This document shows, in pieces, positions 1 through 12,500 of a stretch of 64,000 nt of DNA (position 1 is the first letter of the stretch; each line of letters begins with the position of its first letter). Position numbers and translations under genes: made by a program. Under the pieces are notes generated by a model that was not told where the DNA came from, ran no database searches, and worked only from the letters and a program-made list of their open reading frames with translations. The DNA is from Trogon surrucura (lineage: Eukaryota > Chordata > Aves > Trogoniformes > Trogonidae). The stretch is from positions 109,876,622 to 109,940,621 of the forward strand of contig CM036618.1 of assembly GCA_020746105.1 (NCBI GenBank), in the 5' to 3' direction.

Positions 1-1478
1 CCAATAAAGTGCATCAGAAAATTTGGACTTCCAGTCATCCCACCCACCATTCCCTTTCAGAGAGGTCTGGCACCTTTAAATCTTAAGCATCGTATTTCAC
101 CGGTAGAAGACACAAACCTTTCAAACACCAATGGAGTTTCTTCCAGCTTTCCAAATGCCTTTCCTCCTGCACCAGCTGCAGAATTAAGCAAGAAGGACAC
201 AAAGGAGGAGACTGATGAAGACATTGAGAACCTGCCACCACCACCACCTGAAATGTTAATGGACAGTTCTTTTGATTTATCTGGGCCTGAAGAAACTGCA
301 CGAATAGAAGGAAACTCTTCAGAAGATGCCAAAAAACCTGCCAAAACAGAATTTCATGCCACTAAGAGATCACAAGTTTCCCCAAAAATGAAAGCCTCCC
401 TTCAGTCCATTGACTTATTGCCAAGTAAAAATATCAGCGGACCCAGTGTGATTGCTAGTAAAGGTCTAAGGAATACCAGAGCAGGGGACGAGAAACTGCA
501 GAGATATCCTCTGGAGCTGAACCCCACCAACGTGCACATCCCTAGTCAGGAGGAGATATTGGCAACCCAGAGAAAAGAGGCTGCGGATTTGTACAGGCAA
601 ACCCATAAAATTATTCCTCTTCAAAATCCCAGTGGGGTTTCAAAATCACACAGCAACAGCTCAGAGAGCAAAGAACCCAACTCACCTACGACTTCAGTGC
701 AGTACCAGAAGCATGGTTCTCCCAATTCACTCAGGAGAAATGAAAAAGGCTCAGCATTTGCCAGGAGGGTCTCCCCAACAAGAACTCCTCCTTCTTCTCC
801 ACCAACTGAGAAACGGCTTTTCAGCCCTCCAGCACACCACAGACACTCTCTGCAGGCTTTCAGCAGTCCACAGCCGAGCTCACCCACCATGCAGAGGAAA
901 CCCAGTCCCCCCTCTAGCCCTAGGGTGCCCAGCCCACCCTCACAGAAGAAGTTGCCCTCTCCGCCACCCCAGCGAAAACCATTCAGCCCTCCCGCAGGGC
1001 ACAGGCAAAGCTCACCAACACCGCACCGGCTGATGGGCTCCCTAACCTACCGCCGAGATGCAAGCCCGCCTCCATTCCCCACCACCCCCTCCCCACCAGC
1101 CTCACCATCCCGTTCATACAAGGGGTCAAGAGCTGGGCTGGATGTTGGAGATGAGCACCAGCTCTCCTCCTCCAAGAGGGGTAGCAATGTCCGGTCAATA
1201 TTTTGCCCAGTCACTTCTTCCTTATTTGAAGCCAGACCTCCACTGGCACCCACCAAAGCTGCTGCAGAGGTGACCAGCCAGCCAGAAGTTTCATCGCTTT
1301 CCCAAAAGACCAGTCAGCTTTTCCGGCAGCCCGGAGACCGGACCAGAAAGCTGTCACTAAGCGCTACCAATCCTCAGCCATTTGTGAGGAGAAGTTTCTC
1401 TGACCGCCGACCAGGGGTCCAGCTTCATTTTCCAGCTCCCATATCAGCTGGCAGTGAACCCACGCTTAACCAGGCAAG
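1..1478 (+). CDS. PCARE: PCARE exon 1, 3' part (photoreceptor cilium actin regulator)
   Basis: The frame is open from base 1 to the donor at 1478/1479, giving 492 codons plus two bases, so the start codon lies outside the window. I identify PCARE (C2orf71) from the overall character: a very long first coding exon, a PPPPP run at about 232-252, a long Ser/Pro-rich stretch with repeated SPP motifs (about 770-1110), the block RSIFCPVTSSLFEA near 1195-1230, and one short last exon. In mammals PCARE is a photoreceptor protein of the connecting cilium and outer-segment base. It recruits actin regulators such as WASF3, and its loss causes retinitis pigmentosa. The donor reads AAG|GTAAGAAG and leaves phase 2. 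The open frame continues three codons into the intron and stops at 1480-1482, which is not the real end. The name is from remembered family features and synteny, not a search. Confidence 0.85.
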
Positions 1479-1680
1479 GTAAGAAGCTTTCCATTTTATG
1501 TCAAGGAAGCACAAGTATAGCACTGTGTTGGCTGTTTAATGGGAATTTAATGTCATTAAGAGATTTCCCAGGAATGTGCCCTGTTCATGTGCAGAATAGA
1601 TGGCTGGGGAAAGATAACATTGTAGTAGGGCTAGATGATTGTTGTAGGCCCCTTCCCACTGGAATGTTCAGTTCTGTTCT

Positions 1681-1753
1681 ATTCTATTCTATTCTATTCT
1701 ATTCTATTCTATTCTATTCTATTCTATTCTATTCTATTCTATTCTATTCTATT
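1681..1753 (+). repeat. (ATTCT)n pentanucleotide microsatellite, 14 perfect units
   Basis: Fourteen uninterrupted ATTCT units run from 1681 to 1750, preceded by two GTTCT variants and followed by a partial ATT. It lies about 200 bp inside the PCARE intron. The repeat creates an artificial open frame encoding SILFY repeats, which should not be read as a protein. Confidence 0.98.
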
Positions 1754-4617
1754 GTCTTCCCCAGATTTCAGCAGACTGCCTGTCTGAAGAAAGGGAAGTG
1801 TTAACTTTCCGTGGCTTGTGTGTATGCTCAAGACATAGACTTAAACATCTGCTGTGACAGCCACCTCAGGGAAAATTCAGTGTTGGTTTCATGGCACATA
1901 ACTTCCCTTATTTGTATGAGGACTAAGGACATCCACATTTAATTCTTAAAAGTACTGAAGTAACCCTCAGGTTATAAACATCCTTAAATAACCATGACCA
2001 GTTAGGCTTGGACCAAGAGGAAGGGTATCGTTATTATCATCAGCCTCTAAGCCAGTAAACTGTTCAGCTGAAAACTGTATTAGAATGTTTCAAATCAGCT
2101 GCAAGAATGACAGACAGATAATGTGTAGGCAAGGATCTGTATGGACGTAATTAGAGCTTGACATTTTGAGCTTCTTGTATAGACTTTCAGATTTAAGTGC
2201 GTTTTCCAAATCTGATGGGTCCACAGCCCAAAGCCCAGTTTTCAAAGTGGGAAAACCTCCCATGGCTACCGGAGCTCTGAAAAAGTCAGTTTAATGAAAT
2301 TGAAGCATCAACACACACACCAGCTCCATATTTTAAACCGCTGGTGGCCATTTTTAAAAAATTTGGGCTTAGCTTTAAATTTTCTCCACCACTTAAATAA
2401 ATAAACCAATCACAAAACCAGCTAGGAGCCAGAAATGAGTATTTGTGAATACTCCAAGATCAGTGTAACAGCCTGGAAGTACAAAGTGTTGTTATTCTAG
2501 TTTCTTAGCATCTTAGGATGTTTAAGTCCATTAAGCTCTAAGCTACGCAAGAGGATTAAGACCCTTCTCAGGTTACCTTTCCTCATGTGAGGAGTATTTT
2601 TACTCTCACCACAGGAGCAGCTGAAATCACATGAATCATGCTCATGGGTAGGGGTTGCAAGACCAACTCTAACAGGAGAAAAAAATGCGTTTGTAAGTGC
2701 AGAAGCACTCAGCGAGTTCCAAGTACAGGGACGGTCCCCGATACCGCAATCAGGTGTCCAGGTGTTCTCACCCCAAAGACAGAATAAGGACCAAGTTTCT
2801 CACACTGACTCTAGACAGACATACTGAACAAAACGTGTAAGGAACACTGGGAAATTCAAACCTTTTGCATTCCCAGTTCTAATATTGCATTGTATTCTGA
2901 TGTTTTAAGATTTCCTACAAGTCTTGTATGTTGTTGCTGTTTTTTCTGTTGTTATGTACTGTGCAAAGGCAGTGCTGGCTATCAGAAATAAGTGTTTTCA
3001 AAGAGGCTTTATGTCAAACCTTGCAAGACAAAAGCCCTGTCAATTTTATGGATCAATTTCAAAAGCAGTCCATTATAAATTGCTAGATAATTTATGTTTC
3101 AGTAGCATGTATTATCTTTCTTTTTTAGTCTGCCAGAGCATAGAGAGTAATATGAAAAACCCACTGTAAATAAAAACATTCCTTTCATGAAAAAAATCAT
3201 ATATCCTAATGTTATGATATACAACATGAAATATATCCTGAGCCAAATTCAGCTTTCCACTTATACGACTAGACATCAAAAACAATCTTGCTGAGTTAGT
3301 CCAAATTTATAAGCAAAAGGGAAATTTAGCCCATTAATTACTACATGCACTAATTTAAGATGCAATACGCTACTCTGTGTTTTCTTATGCTTAAAATAAG
3401 CTGCCTGGAGTAAACTTTTACAGACCTTGCACTGAGTGGCCTAACACAAATATCACAGCAAATGTGCCAACAGGCAGAAAAGAAACATCTTAGGAAACAG
3501 CACTTGGCAAAACCTCTGAGAGCTCCTCTTGGAGCTGCTGGTTGCCTCCTCTTGCTTAGGATTTGGAACAGTTGCCACAGCTGAGAGCATCACATACCCA
3601 TGCACAGATGCTGACCCCTGCTCTTATAGCAGATGCTGTAGCAGACAAACCACCACACTCTGATCCATCTTTCTCGTTCAAGTTCATTAAGCATCCTACC
3701 TCTGCTTTGCACTTCGTTCAGGTGACGGAGGGAAATAACAAGATGTCTCCCTAAACCAGATGTTGTGTACCTAAACCTCCTCATTCTGGCCATGTTTGCA
3801 TCTGGTCTCAAATTCATGATCTATACCCATCTAGCTGTCAGTCTCCTTTCCTTCATTCCTTCCCTTGTTCTACCTCTCCTCTCCAAATATAGCAATGCCT
3901 TTCTTTCTTTTCCCTGTGTGCAGTGTTTGTATGTCAGGATTAACTTCAAACAGTTGCTGTAGGAGGGAGGGGAGACAGAGTCCAACTTGCAATAGCACCA
4001 CACTTCTATAGATAAAGCATTTTGAATATCAGTGAGTTCAGTTAGTTTCTCCCATGATCTCAAACTCCAGGATATATCCCTCCAGTTTTTCCATGCCCAG
4101 TTAAAATATCCTTTTCCTAAGAAGCAGATTGCTAAAAAAAATCTAGCAGGAGCTCATACAAGCAATGTGTTTCTCATCAGGCAGCTGAGTTCCCTCTCCC
4201 ACCCACCTCGTTTTAGAAGAAACACCAGGAAAAAAAAAAAAAAAAAGAGGCGACTTCCATCTCATTTTGGAAGCTAGCATTGCCAGCCGTTAAATGTCAT
4301 CTCCTGCACACTCACTGCTCCCCCAGAAGGCAAATAGTGCTCCTTTCCCAAGCATGTCTCCTGCCCATCCCATGTTCTAAGTAATATCAAGACTTGAAAC
4401 ATCATTAGCCCTAACAAGGCTTTTGTGTTTAGTCTTAGGGTACCTGGATAAAACTTTCCGTTTCAGGTTTCACTGCCCAAGCCAGTATGACTGGTTCCCG
4501 TTTGGACAGCCTGCAGATGGGCAGACTGAGGTAACTTTGCTGGTTTCTAAGCTTGGTCGTTTGATGACAACGAGCAGTTATTGGCATCTTATCAAGGCAT
4601 AACATGTACAATTGCTC

Positions 4618-4656
4618 TGCGCATAGAAATCCTGTTAATCTGTAATAGGATTTCTG
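4618..4656. other. short imperfect stem-loop in PCARE intron
   Basis: Two arms AGAAATCCT and AGGATTTCT are separated by 13 bases, and outer CTGC/GCAG bases can also pair across an asymmetric internal loop. Just downstream, TGAAAT-AAT-ATTTCA (about 4670-4684) is a second small hairpin. No conserved RNA family is recognised, and such hairpins are common by chance in AT-rich introns. Confidence 0.35.
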
Positions 4657-5655
4657 TGTATGCAGTTAAATGAAATAATATTTCATCGAGACTGCTAATC
4701 TCCCAAGAGGTAGAGGCAGAGATAGAAGATTAAATGCCATTGCTTTCAGATATTTATCAAGGAAGGCTTGGGAATGGATTGGGTTGACTGAATCAGGCCC
4801 AAAATGAGTAGCCAAAGTGAAATCTTCTGCAGTTGGGGAATATTTGAACCTGAATTAGTTCCATGACTGGTCATGCATCACAAACCTCTTTATTCAGCAG
4901 TTCAAATCATTAACGTCTTAGCAGTCAGAAGAGGAACATAACAGCTTGTCTGTAGTTGAAAACTAATTCAATTTAGCAGTTTATGTAGTTAAAATACAGA
5001 AATGGTTCCCAGATAACCCTGGAATATTTCCCTACATTGAGCTTAAACCACTTTAATTAGTTACAGCAACACAGGGCACATTTCAGCACGAAGGCCCTGA
5101 AGCACAACAGCGTGAGATATTCATGCCTAGCTCCACTGCTATAATCAATCTTGATTCATAAAGTCCCTTTGCCCCTAGATATTGCCAATGCAATGCCAGG
5201 AACATCATTCATGATTTCTGTGTCTCAGTTCTCCTGTCTCCAGAGCAGTAGATTTGTGCCACTGAAATACGCATCCCACAGCCATGTTGACATGCTTAGG
5301 AATCACTGTTACCACGCTAAGCAGATGTGTAACAGAGGTAAGACCTTTCCTCCAGAGAAGTCTGAAACAAGACTTCTCACTCAAGTCTGTCTGCAAGTGA
5401 TCCACACTTATCCCCTGTAAGACCTACAAAATGTTTGCTTCCCAAGAGAGTTTTGGAAGGAGACAGTACTGTGCAGTTGGCATCACAAGGATAAAATCTG
5501 GATGTGCATATGAAGAGTGTGTATACAGGAGGAGTCAGGGAACGACATCGTATCGTGCAGTATTTGTGCTTCATGGGTTAAAGTGGTCTAATCAGCACCG
5601 CTTTAAAAAGTCATGATTCATTAACCTCTTAACCTGAGCATCTTTCCTTCTGCAG

Positions 5656-5785
5656 CTTGGAGGAGAGCCCTAGAAAAGCAAGTGACTCTTGGAACAGTCC
5701 TTGCGTTCCTGAAATCAAAGAGTCCAACAGATCTGCTTCCCACCCCGAGCTCTATGTCGTGGGCCAGGGGCTGCAGAGGGACTGA
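5656..5785 (+). CDS. PCARE: PCARE last coding exon with stop codon
   Basis: The acceptor is TTCCTTCTGCAG|C at 5655/5656. The first base completes the phase-2 codon left by exon 1 (AG+C, Ser), and the frame then stays open for 42 codons to TGA at 5783-5785. The encoded tail begins LEESPRKASDSW and ends VVGQGLQRD, with the Ser-rich charged composition of the rest of the protein. The two-exon structure (one giant exon, one small terminal exon) is what I remember for PCARE. The phase match across a 4.2-kb intron and the clean stop are strong internal evidence. Downstream sequence is non-coding and meets a CR1 fragment within about 225 bp. Confidence 0.85.
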
Positions 5786-6009
5786 AAGCAGAAGGACCCA
5801 CGAGGGCAGAGGCACAAGCAAGGCCAGAGGCTCTGGATGAAGGAAGCAGACTTACCCAAGCCTTCAAAATGTGGCTTTGGTTTTTCTCGCAAGGAAACAT
5901 CGTGATGGCTTTGCATCTAAAAACCCAAACTGGACAAAACAATCTAACAGAACGTGAACAGAGTGGTAGCCCGCTGCTTCTCCTTTGGATTGCATTACGT
6001 GGTTTAACT
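5786..6009 (+). other. PCARE 3' untranslated sequence before CR1
   Basis: This sequence follows the PCARE stop and is presumably transcribed as 3' UTR. No splice signal or polyadenylation hexamer stands out before the CR1 fragment at about 6010. Confidence 0.5.
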
Positions 6010-6247
6010 CAGAGATCTACATTAAGCTTATTTAGGAATAAGTTCTTTGCTATGAGGGTGGTGAGATACTGGAACAGGTTGCCCGAGGAAATTGTGAGTG
6101 CCTCCTCCCTGGAAGTGTTCCAGGTGAGGCTGGATGGGGCTTTGAGCAACTTGGTCTAGTGGGAGGTGTCCCTGCCCATGGCAGGGGGGTTGAACTAGAT
6201 GATCTCTAAGGTCCCTTCCAACCCAAACTATTCTACGATTCTATGAT
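6010..6247 (+). mobile_element. CR1 LINE 3' fragment
   Basis: This is a 5'-truncated CR1 in plus orientation. The C-terminal ORF2 codons are recognisable (MRVVRYWNRLPEE), followed by the typical CCCATGGCAGGGGGGTTGAACTAGATGATC-like 3' region. It ends in the terminal repeat ATTCTACGATTCTATGATT. It sits in the presumed PCARE 3' UTR, only 225 bp after the stop. Confidence 0.93.
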
Positions 6248-9200
6248 TAAGCAAAAGAAATGCTTTGCAGCTGGACAAGTCTGAGCCAAATTGGTTTGAT
6301 AAAGACAGGAACTGCAGCCAAGTCCTTTATTTCAATGTTTAGATAAAGGAGTTCAAAAAGTACCAGAAATTATCATTAATTGGTATATTCGGGAGGCATC
6401 ACAATTTTGGTTATGCAAAAAGTGGCTGTTGTGACATTTCCAGAGGGGGAGGTAAAATCCTCAACTAATTGAGTTTTGTTGCAAAAACATCAATGGCTTC
6501 ATCGAAGCCACATCTTTCCACTAGGTATTTATCAACATGCAGAGAGAGAACAAGGTCAAATACAAGTTAAAACAAAATAAACCCTTTTAAAGGAATAAAA
6601 TTAGGGATTTTATTCCGTCAAAAAGGCTTTGATCTTCTAAATCACCTTTGATTATCACGTAATCTCATCACCTCTAGTTTCCAGGATACAAGGCTTAATC
6701 CTGATTAGACTGGTTTTGTAACAGCCCAATCAAACATTATAAATCCCGAGGCACCTAAGGACATGTTGGGCTTTTTTTTTGTAAACTAAGAGAATGTTAC
6801 CATAGAGAATCCTGTTCTCACTGAAACAGGTTTATATTTTTTCTGATTTATGCAGTTTGAGGGTATTTATTGTTATTTCACTGAAGAAGCTAGACAGATT
6901 CATGTTAATAAAAACACAAATTATTTACAGTCAATTAAATCTAGGTTTTTTACAGCAACCACTGGATACAGTTTCAGAATTTACTGGATCTTGGTCACCT
7001 AACTGATTTATCGTGACAATTAAGATGCAACTTTTAACTAATGTAATTTTAGTTAATTTAATTTGACTTGTTTTCATATCCAACTTTAGTACAGGATGAC
7101 ATCCAGAAAAAAAAGCCATTTGTCATCCTGTTTTGATAGGAATGGCTTTAATTTTTCCTGCCGTTTTCATGATGGTGTTATCTGAGCACTTCACCTTCAC
7201 ACAGGATTTTTAACCCTTTCTGCCCTCATGGTGGGAACTGAGGCTCATTTTGTGCTCTACAAGGGACCCCTTTGGATACTGACCTCCTGAGTTTTAGTCT
7301 AGTGCCTTAATCACAACCATCCTTCAGTAAGTTCAGTGCCATTTTACGTCACAGACACAAGGAAACCCTAATTTCTATGTTTAAGGTGGGGGTTTGAATA
7401 CAAAGAAGTAACTCAGTGTGAATAGATGGTTTGGATTGTCAAGGGTTTGTGAGCTTGAGGTGACAAAGCAGCCATACCCAGAGAGAACAGCTAAGAGATG
7501 TCACCAGGTCCACCTTGTAATCACACAGCCCTGTCAAGATTGGAAAATCACCAGGGAGATACTGCAAAGACCATTGGCAAGGCAAACTCTGCAGGCCAGT
7601 CTTCTCCCTCCTCATAAGCGTAGTTCTGTCCCAGCTGCATAGAACTATAACTTCATTTTGGGGTTTGTCTGTTCTACTATAACCACCCAGAATAGAAACA
7701 ATCCAGAAATGTGACGGCAGAAAACTGGCACTTTGTGTGCCTCAGTATAGCTCTGAAGATGAAAACGTTAACAGGGTGGGAGAACAGCTTCTGCTCGGCT
7801 ACTGTGATCATGTTATCTCTTTATGGTTTCATGCTGAAATTTCTCAGCATCCGTGATGGGTGGTGAAAGAAAATATTTATATCCCTCAAGCACCAAATTC
7901 TGCATGCAAGAGCTACGGCAGCACTTCACTTGAGCAATCAAGCCGGAAACCTCCTCGCACATGTGCTACCTGGACATGGAGTCAGCCAAAGCATCTTTCC
8001 CCCGCAAAAAACAGGCTCCCCTGAAGATGTGGTACATGAGCTGGCATCCTACCACAGCGTCTCTCCCAGCTTTGGCTAAGGCTATGGTCATCAGGAGGCA
8101 AACACAACCCCACCTAAACGCTGCAGCTGCAGAAGGATTCTACATATAGCTAATGGATTCTCTTCACTACAATTAGTGTACAGGACTCTTGGAAATAAGG
8201 TCTTTACCTTTAATTTCTACCACAAGCATGAGATTAAGAGTAACTACAGCATGCAGGAAATTATAGTTTAGGTCACCATTTTTTTTTTAAAGTACTCTTT
8301 TTCTTTTACAGGTTTCTTGGACAACACTTCCCTTCTTCATGAATACAACGTTTATGGAACGTAATTGTTTTGTAAGACTATACTCAACTTTAACATTTAT
8401 TTTTTACTGATGTAAATAAATCCAAGTTTTTATATGCAAGCTATGAGTTTGATCTCTCTTACATTCTGTATGCAGCCAGCTTAAATCTTATCCCAATGTT
8501 ATGGTATTCATTCCTTCCTTAGTGCACTAACTAGTGCCTGTGCTATAAAAAGTCCATTTGTTTCCTTCTTCCTCACTCCAGCACAGCTTGTTTTGTATTT
8601 TGCTAGCATGTCAATTAATTTAGGATGCATTTCCATGAAGCAAATACATCTTTTTTAGGCTACGAGATCCAGTCTGGACACTGACAGACCAGAGCGCAGG
8701 TCAGCTGTGCTTCCACCCCTGCGCTGATTTAAGCTTGAGCTACCTGGTGATCTGGTACTCAGCTCAATAGAGCTTCTACATACAACCACAGCTAACTCGA
8801 GCACAGGGTAGATGTTTTGTCCAAGCGTCCAGAGTGCAGCCACCGCGGTGGAGTCTCACTGCAGAGGGGATGAGCTCAGCGTGAAGCAGTGTCAGTTTTC
8901 CCGACAGGGCTCCACAGGCTGCAAAAACAGCCGCTAACAACTCTGTGCTTGAGCTGCAGATTTTTAACAAGCTGGCAGCTGCCCTTGCTCCCAGTGACAC
9001 AGCTCAAATCTCAAACCTTCAAGGGACTTGTCATTTCATACCCTCAGCATCTGAAGGTGACTAGAACACCAAAGCACTACACACTCTCTGGCTGCTTTAT
9101 TTGACTTCAAGAACAACCTCAGATATTAGCGATATTGTTGAGAATGCTATGTAGGTTATTCATAAAAGCAGTGTATTACAGTGTTAGCACTGCCACACCT

Positions 9201-9524
9201 CGTAATATCTATAGCCGTTTGTTACCATTTATGAAATTTTATCATTGAGAGGAATATTTTGAGAAGTTACCCCCTTTGCTATGGGAAGGAAATAAACCAC
9301 AGCGCAGAGATAAGTAACCTGTTCTGTCATGTCTCATCAGTAAGGAATTGCCAACATCTCTCGAAGAGAAATCCTTCTAGATTAGCAAATCATTAATCCT
9401 TCCACATCAAATACACTCATTGCCATCATGGCTACAGCACGTAGAGGTACATGTTGCAGGTATGAACTTTGGACTGAGATTCTGATCTTCCTGGGCAACA
9501 TCCTGAAGGTTTCTCTGTCCAAGG
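6248..9524. other. intergenic region, no gene seen
   Basis: About 3.3 kb of AT-rich sequence downstream of PCARE. The open frames here are short and lack splice context or recognisable protein character. I see nothing further apart from the candidate polyadenylation signals near 6.58 kb. Confidence 0.6.
6576..6599 (+). terminator. candidate PCARE polyadenylation signals (two AATAAA)
   Basis: AATAAA occurs at 6576-6581 and again at 6594-6599, about 0.8 kb past the PCARE stop. Two closely spaced hexamers make this a plausible 3' end, but AATAAA is frequent in AT-rich DNA and other copies exist farther on. Confidence 0.25.
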
Positions 9525-9592
9525 CAGGAGAGTTGGAACTAGATGATTTTCAAGGTCACTTCTAACCCAAACGATTCTGTGATTCTATGATA
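9525..9592 (+). mobile_element. CR1 LINE extreme 3' end
   Basis: A short remnant reading GGAACTAGATGATTTTC followed by CACTTCTAACCCAAACGATTCTGTGATTCTATG: the last 60-70 bases of a CR1, including the octamer tail. Plus orientation. Confidence 0.85.
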
Positions 9593-12500
9593 ACGCTTGC
9601 AGTACGGATTAAGGGCTCCTTGGGTTGTCCTTGGGTAAAGGTAAGGGTTAATACAAACTCACAACTGCATATTGGATCATCTCAATATGAGGAACAAAGA
9701 TCCGAAGTTTGCATTTCTAGTTCACTGCACTTTTTGGATGAATAATGAAAATATTAATGTAAACATTAAAAAAAAAAAAAAGTGCTGATACAGTCAGCAA
9801 ATAGTTAGCAGGACAAGGTGATCAAGACCCAGGACCACATTATTCCTCTGAGCCCGTTTCCAGGTATATGTCACATATACCTGCCCTGCATTCATCCTGT
9901 TCCACCACTGCTAGCACAAAATTATCTACAGCCCTCAGGACCCCTAATTGCTCTCCACTTTACCGACATTCTGAATTTCAAAATCTGGCTTCTTACCTCT
10001 CCTCATCCCATTCTTTTCTCTTTCTTTACTAATACACAACTCCGTGATTGTGGTAAATAACCCAGTGAGGATTTCTGAAACCAGACTGTATAGAGTATGC
10101 CATTCATGCAGGTTATTTTAGAGAAGAAAGGGGCAACAAGCCCATCATGCTCCATATGAATCCCTCCTACTTTAATAAAGTTTTCCTTGAGGCATAGATG
10201 AGGTGATTTTACAGCAATTAAAGAGAATCTGAAAGCATTCAGTGTTACAGACTGCCCTGCATTTAATACTACAACTAGTGAACCATTGGGTCTTTAGTAT
10301 TTGAATGAGCCAAAGCTGAAGCCTAAGGATGCAAAGACCTGTCCCCCACAGAGCAGTAACTGCAAAGCTGTGAACAAAGCTTTCCAGGCATTCCCGCAAA
10401 CACACAGAGATATGCAGCAAGGCCAAGATGACTCTACAAATAAAACCTAAACCGACAAATTCACAGTCTGCTTGGCTTTTAAATGTGACTCTAAGAAATC
10501 AATTTAATGGGGCAATTCCCATCCTACATTCTTACCCCCCCCCCCGCCTTATAATTAACATCAGTTTAGTACGTCTTACATCCAAACTGGAAATTAAACC
10601 TGCCAGTACAATAAAATGGCTTTTTTTAAAAAAAAAAAAAAAAAAATGTTTGCCTCCGCTTTGAAGCTTTATGTCACTTTGCTTGTAAATAGAGTTAACA
10701 TGGACTATCAGGGCACAAGGCAATGCATCTTTCTGGACTTTTTCAAATATTGAGCGTTTTATCAATAACCTGACACCCAGGCGGATCCTTTTGTCTTTAT
10801 ATTTCAGAGAAAACACATGTGTATATACATATGTGCGTTATCGTAAGAGACCTGGCATACAAGTAAGTGTCCCTAATTCAATTTTTCATGTGGATAAGCC
10901 AGGGGACAGGGAGCATGGGGGATGCCCTGCTGTCACACGGTGCTCTGCAGCTGAGGAGCTAGTGGGACACAGGGCTCCCAGCAAGCACTTACTTAGCTCC
11001 TGGTCTTAGACAAACTTTGTATCAGTCCACATAGCATATTAATGACAGCTAGTAACAGGGTATCTCCAACGTGCAAAATTAAAAAATAAACTAGAAAACA
11101 CCATGAACAATTAAAAAAAATGCAATAGTTTATTTTGAAAAATTCAGTACTTCAGAACGATTTACCCTACCAGTAGCCAAGAGAGGGAGAAAAGCATGTG
11201 CTGCATCTCTGAGCTCTGTTAGCCCAGGCAAGTCAATGGTTTTCCTTTTCCAGGACCACAGACTTTCCTTGACAGAGAAATAGCTAGATTAAGGTTTTCC
11301 ACAGAAAAAATAACCCAAAAACCAAACACTGGGAACACCACAGCATGAGGAGCACAGCTGGTGTTTAGGTGCTCGGTGCATTCCCAGTTTCCCTTGGTTG
11401 ACCAATGGCTCTGCAGCCTGTCTACCCCCAGGACACGATGAAGCTTGTTGCAACCTCTTCAGAAGCTGTTTACAAACCAGTTAAAATAGAAAGGTATTTC
11501 TTCAAATAAACATTCTAATAACTCTAAGATATCTTTTACAGGTTTAGCTCAGATTTCTTGCAGTGAAAAGGAGACTAGGACTTGTGTGATATTCTCTGTT
11601 TTCTGGGTGATGCTTCCTGGGAGACTGATACCTCCAGAATTACAAAGCAACAACACTGGGGCTGACCACCTCCCACCCATCCATTTGGGGGTGACAAGTC
11701 AGTCCTGCAAAAACGTAAGCCGAAAACTAGCAAGGGATCCAATTATCTCAAGGTTTATATCCCAAGTTTTCTTTTCCTCCTAAATTTGCATGAAACTGAG
11801 CCAAGACCCAAGCTAATATTTCAGTTTTGTAATTTGAGCACTTACCAGTACTCCAAGGCATCATCAGGAGGACCATGCATCATCCGCATTTGTTTATTAC
11901 CATGTTTGAAGACTAATAAATGACTCTGGTATGAAAGAGCAATGACTTTAAAGAGAGAAAAAAAAGGTGTGCAGGCAGGTGTAAACTCTCACTGCCTTTA
12001 TTATGATGTATTAAAAAGATCTGAGAGAATATTGGGACAGGGAGGGGGGTAAACAGGAATTGTATTTCCCTAATTTTGTCTCCAAGGAAACCCCAAAAGG
12101 ACACATTCACTGTGCTGGTAATGGCAACACTCATAAGCTCACAGACTGTTCTTCCCTGGAACGTGTCACCCTGCCTGGGCTCTACTAGGCAAGGATGAGA
12201 TCCATAGCTAAGCAAACACATGCAGTCACCTGAAATAGAATTTTTCCTCCAGAAAGCCTAATTAACACATCACACATGCATTTTCTTCTCTAACAGAAAC
12301 TAGCAACGGTGCAGAGTTTGCTGTCAAAATGTTACAGTTTGCACTGGGCTGTGAAGTGGTTTTCCCTGAGGCAGAGGAATAATGCCAGATGCAAATTGGA
12401 AAGTTTAAAAGATCCAAATGGTGAAATAAAACAGTTAAATAATTTTTTAAAAGGCAACATTGTCAATGATCATGCAGTCCACCAAGAGCCGGAGCTGAAC

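Larger units (their letters stand above)
1479..5655 (+). other. PCARE intron
   Basis: This is the single 4.2-kb intron between the two PCARE coding exons. It contains a pure pentanucleotide array at 1681-1753, an A18 run near 4229-4247 and a short stem-loop at 4618-4656. A splice-flanked 64-base segment at 4467-4530 is listed under rejected items. I see no other gene in it. Confidence 0.75.

Noticed and set aside
1454..1804. Plus-strand open frame with SILFY repeats.
   Set aside because: It is simply the (ATTCT)n microsatellite read as codons.
4467..4530. 64-base splice-flanked segment (TTTCAG|GTTTC ... ACTGAG|GTAACT) inside the PCARE intron, open in the frame set by exon 1.
   Set aside because: Including it would leave phase 0 and force an early stop in the last exon, whereas direct joining of exon 1 to 5656 is in phase and gives a sensible tail. 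At most a pseudo-exon or rare poison exon.
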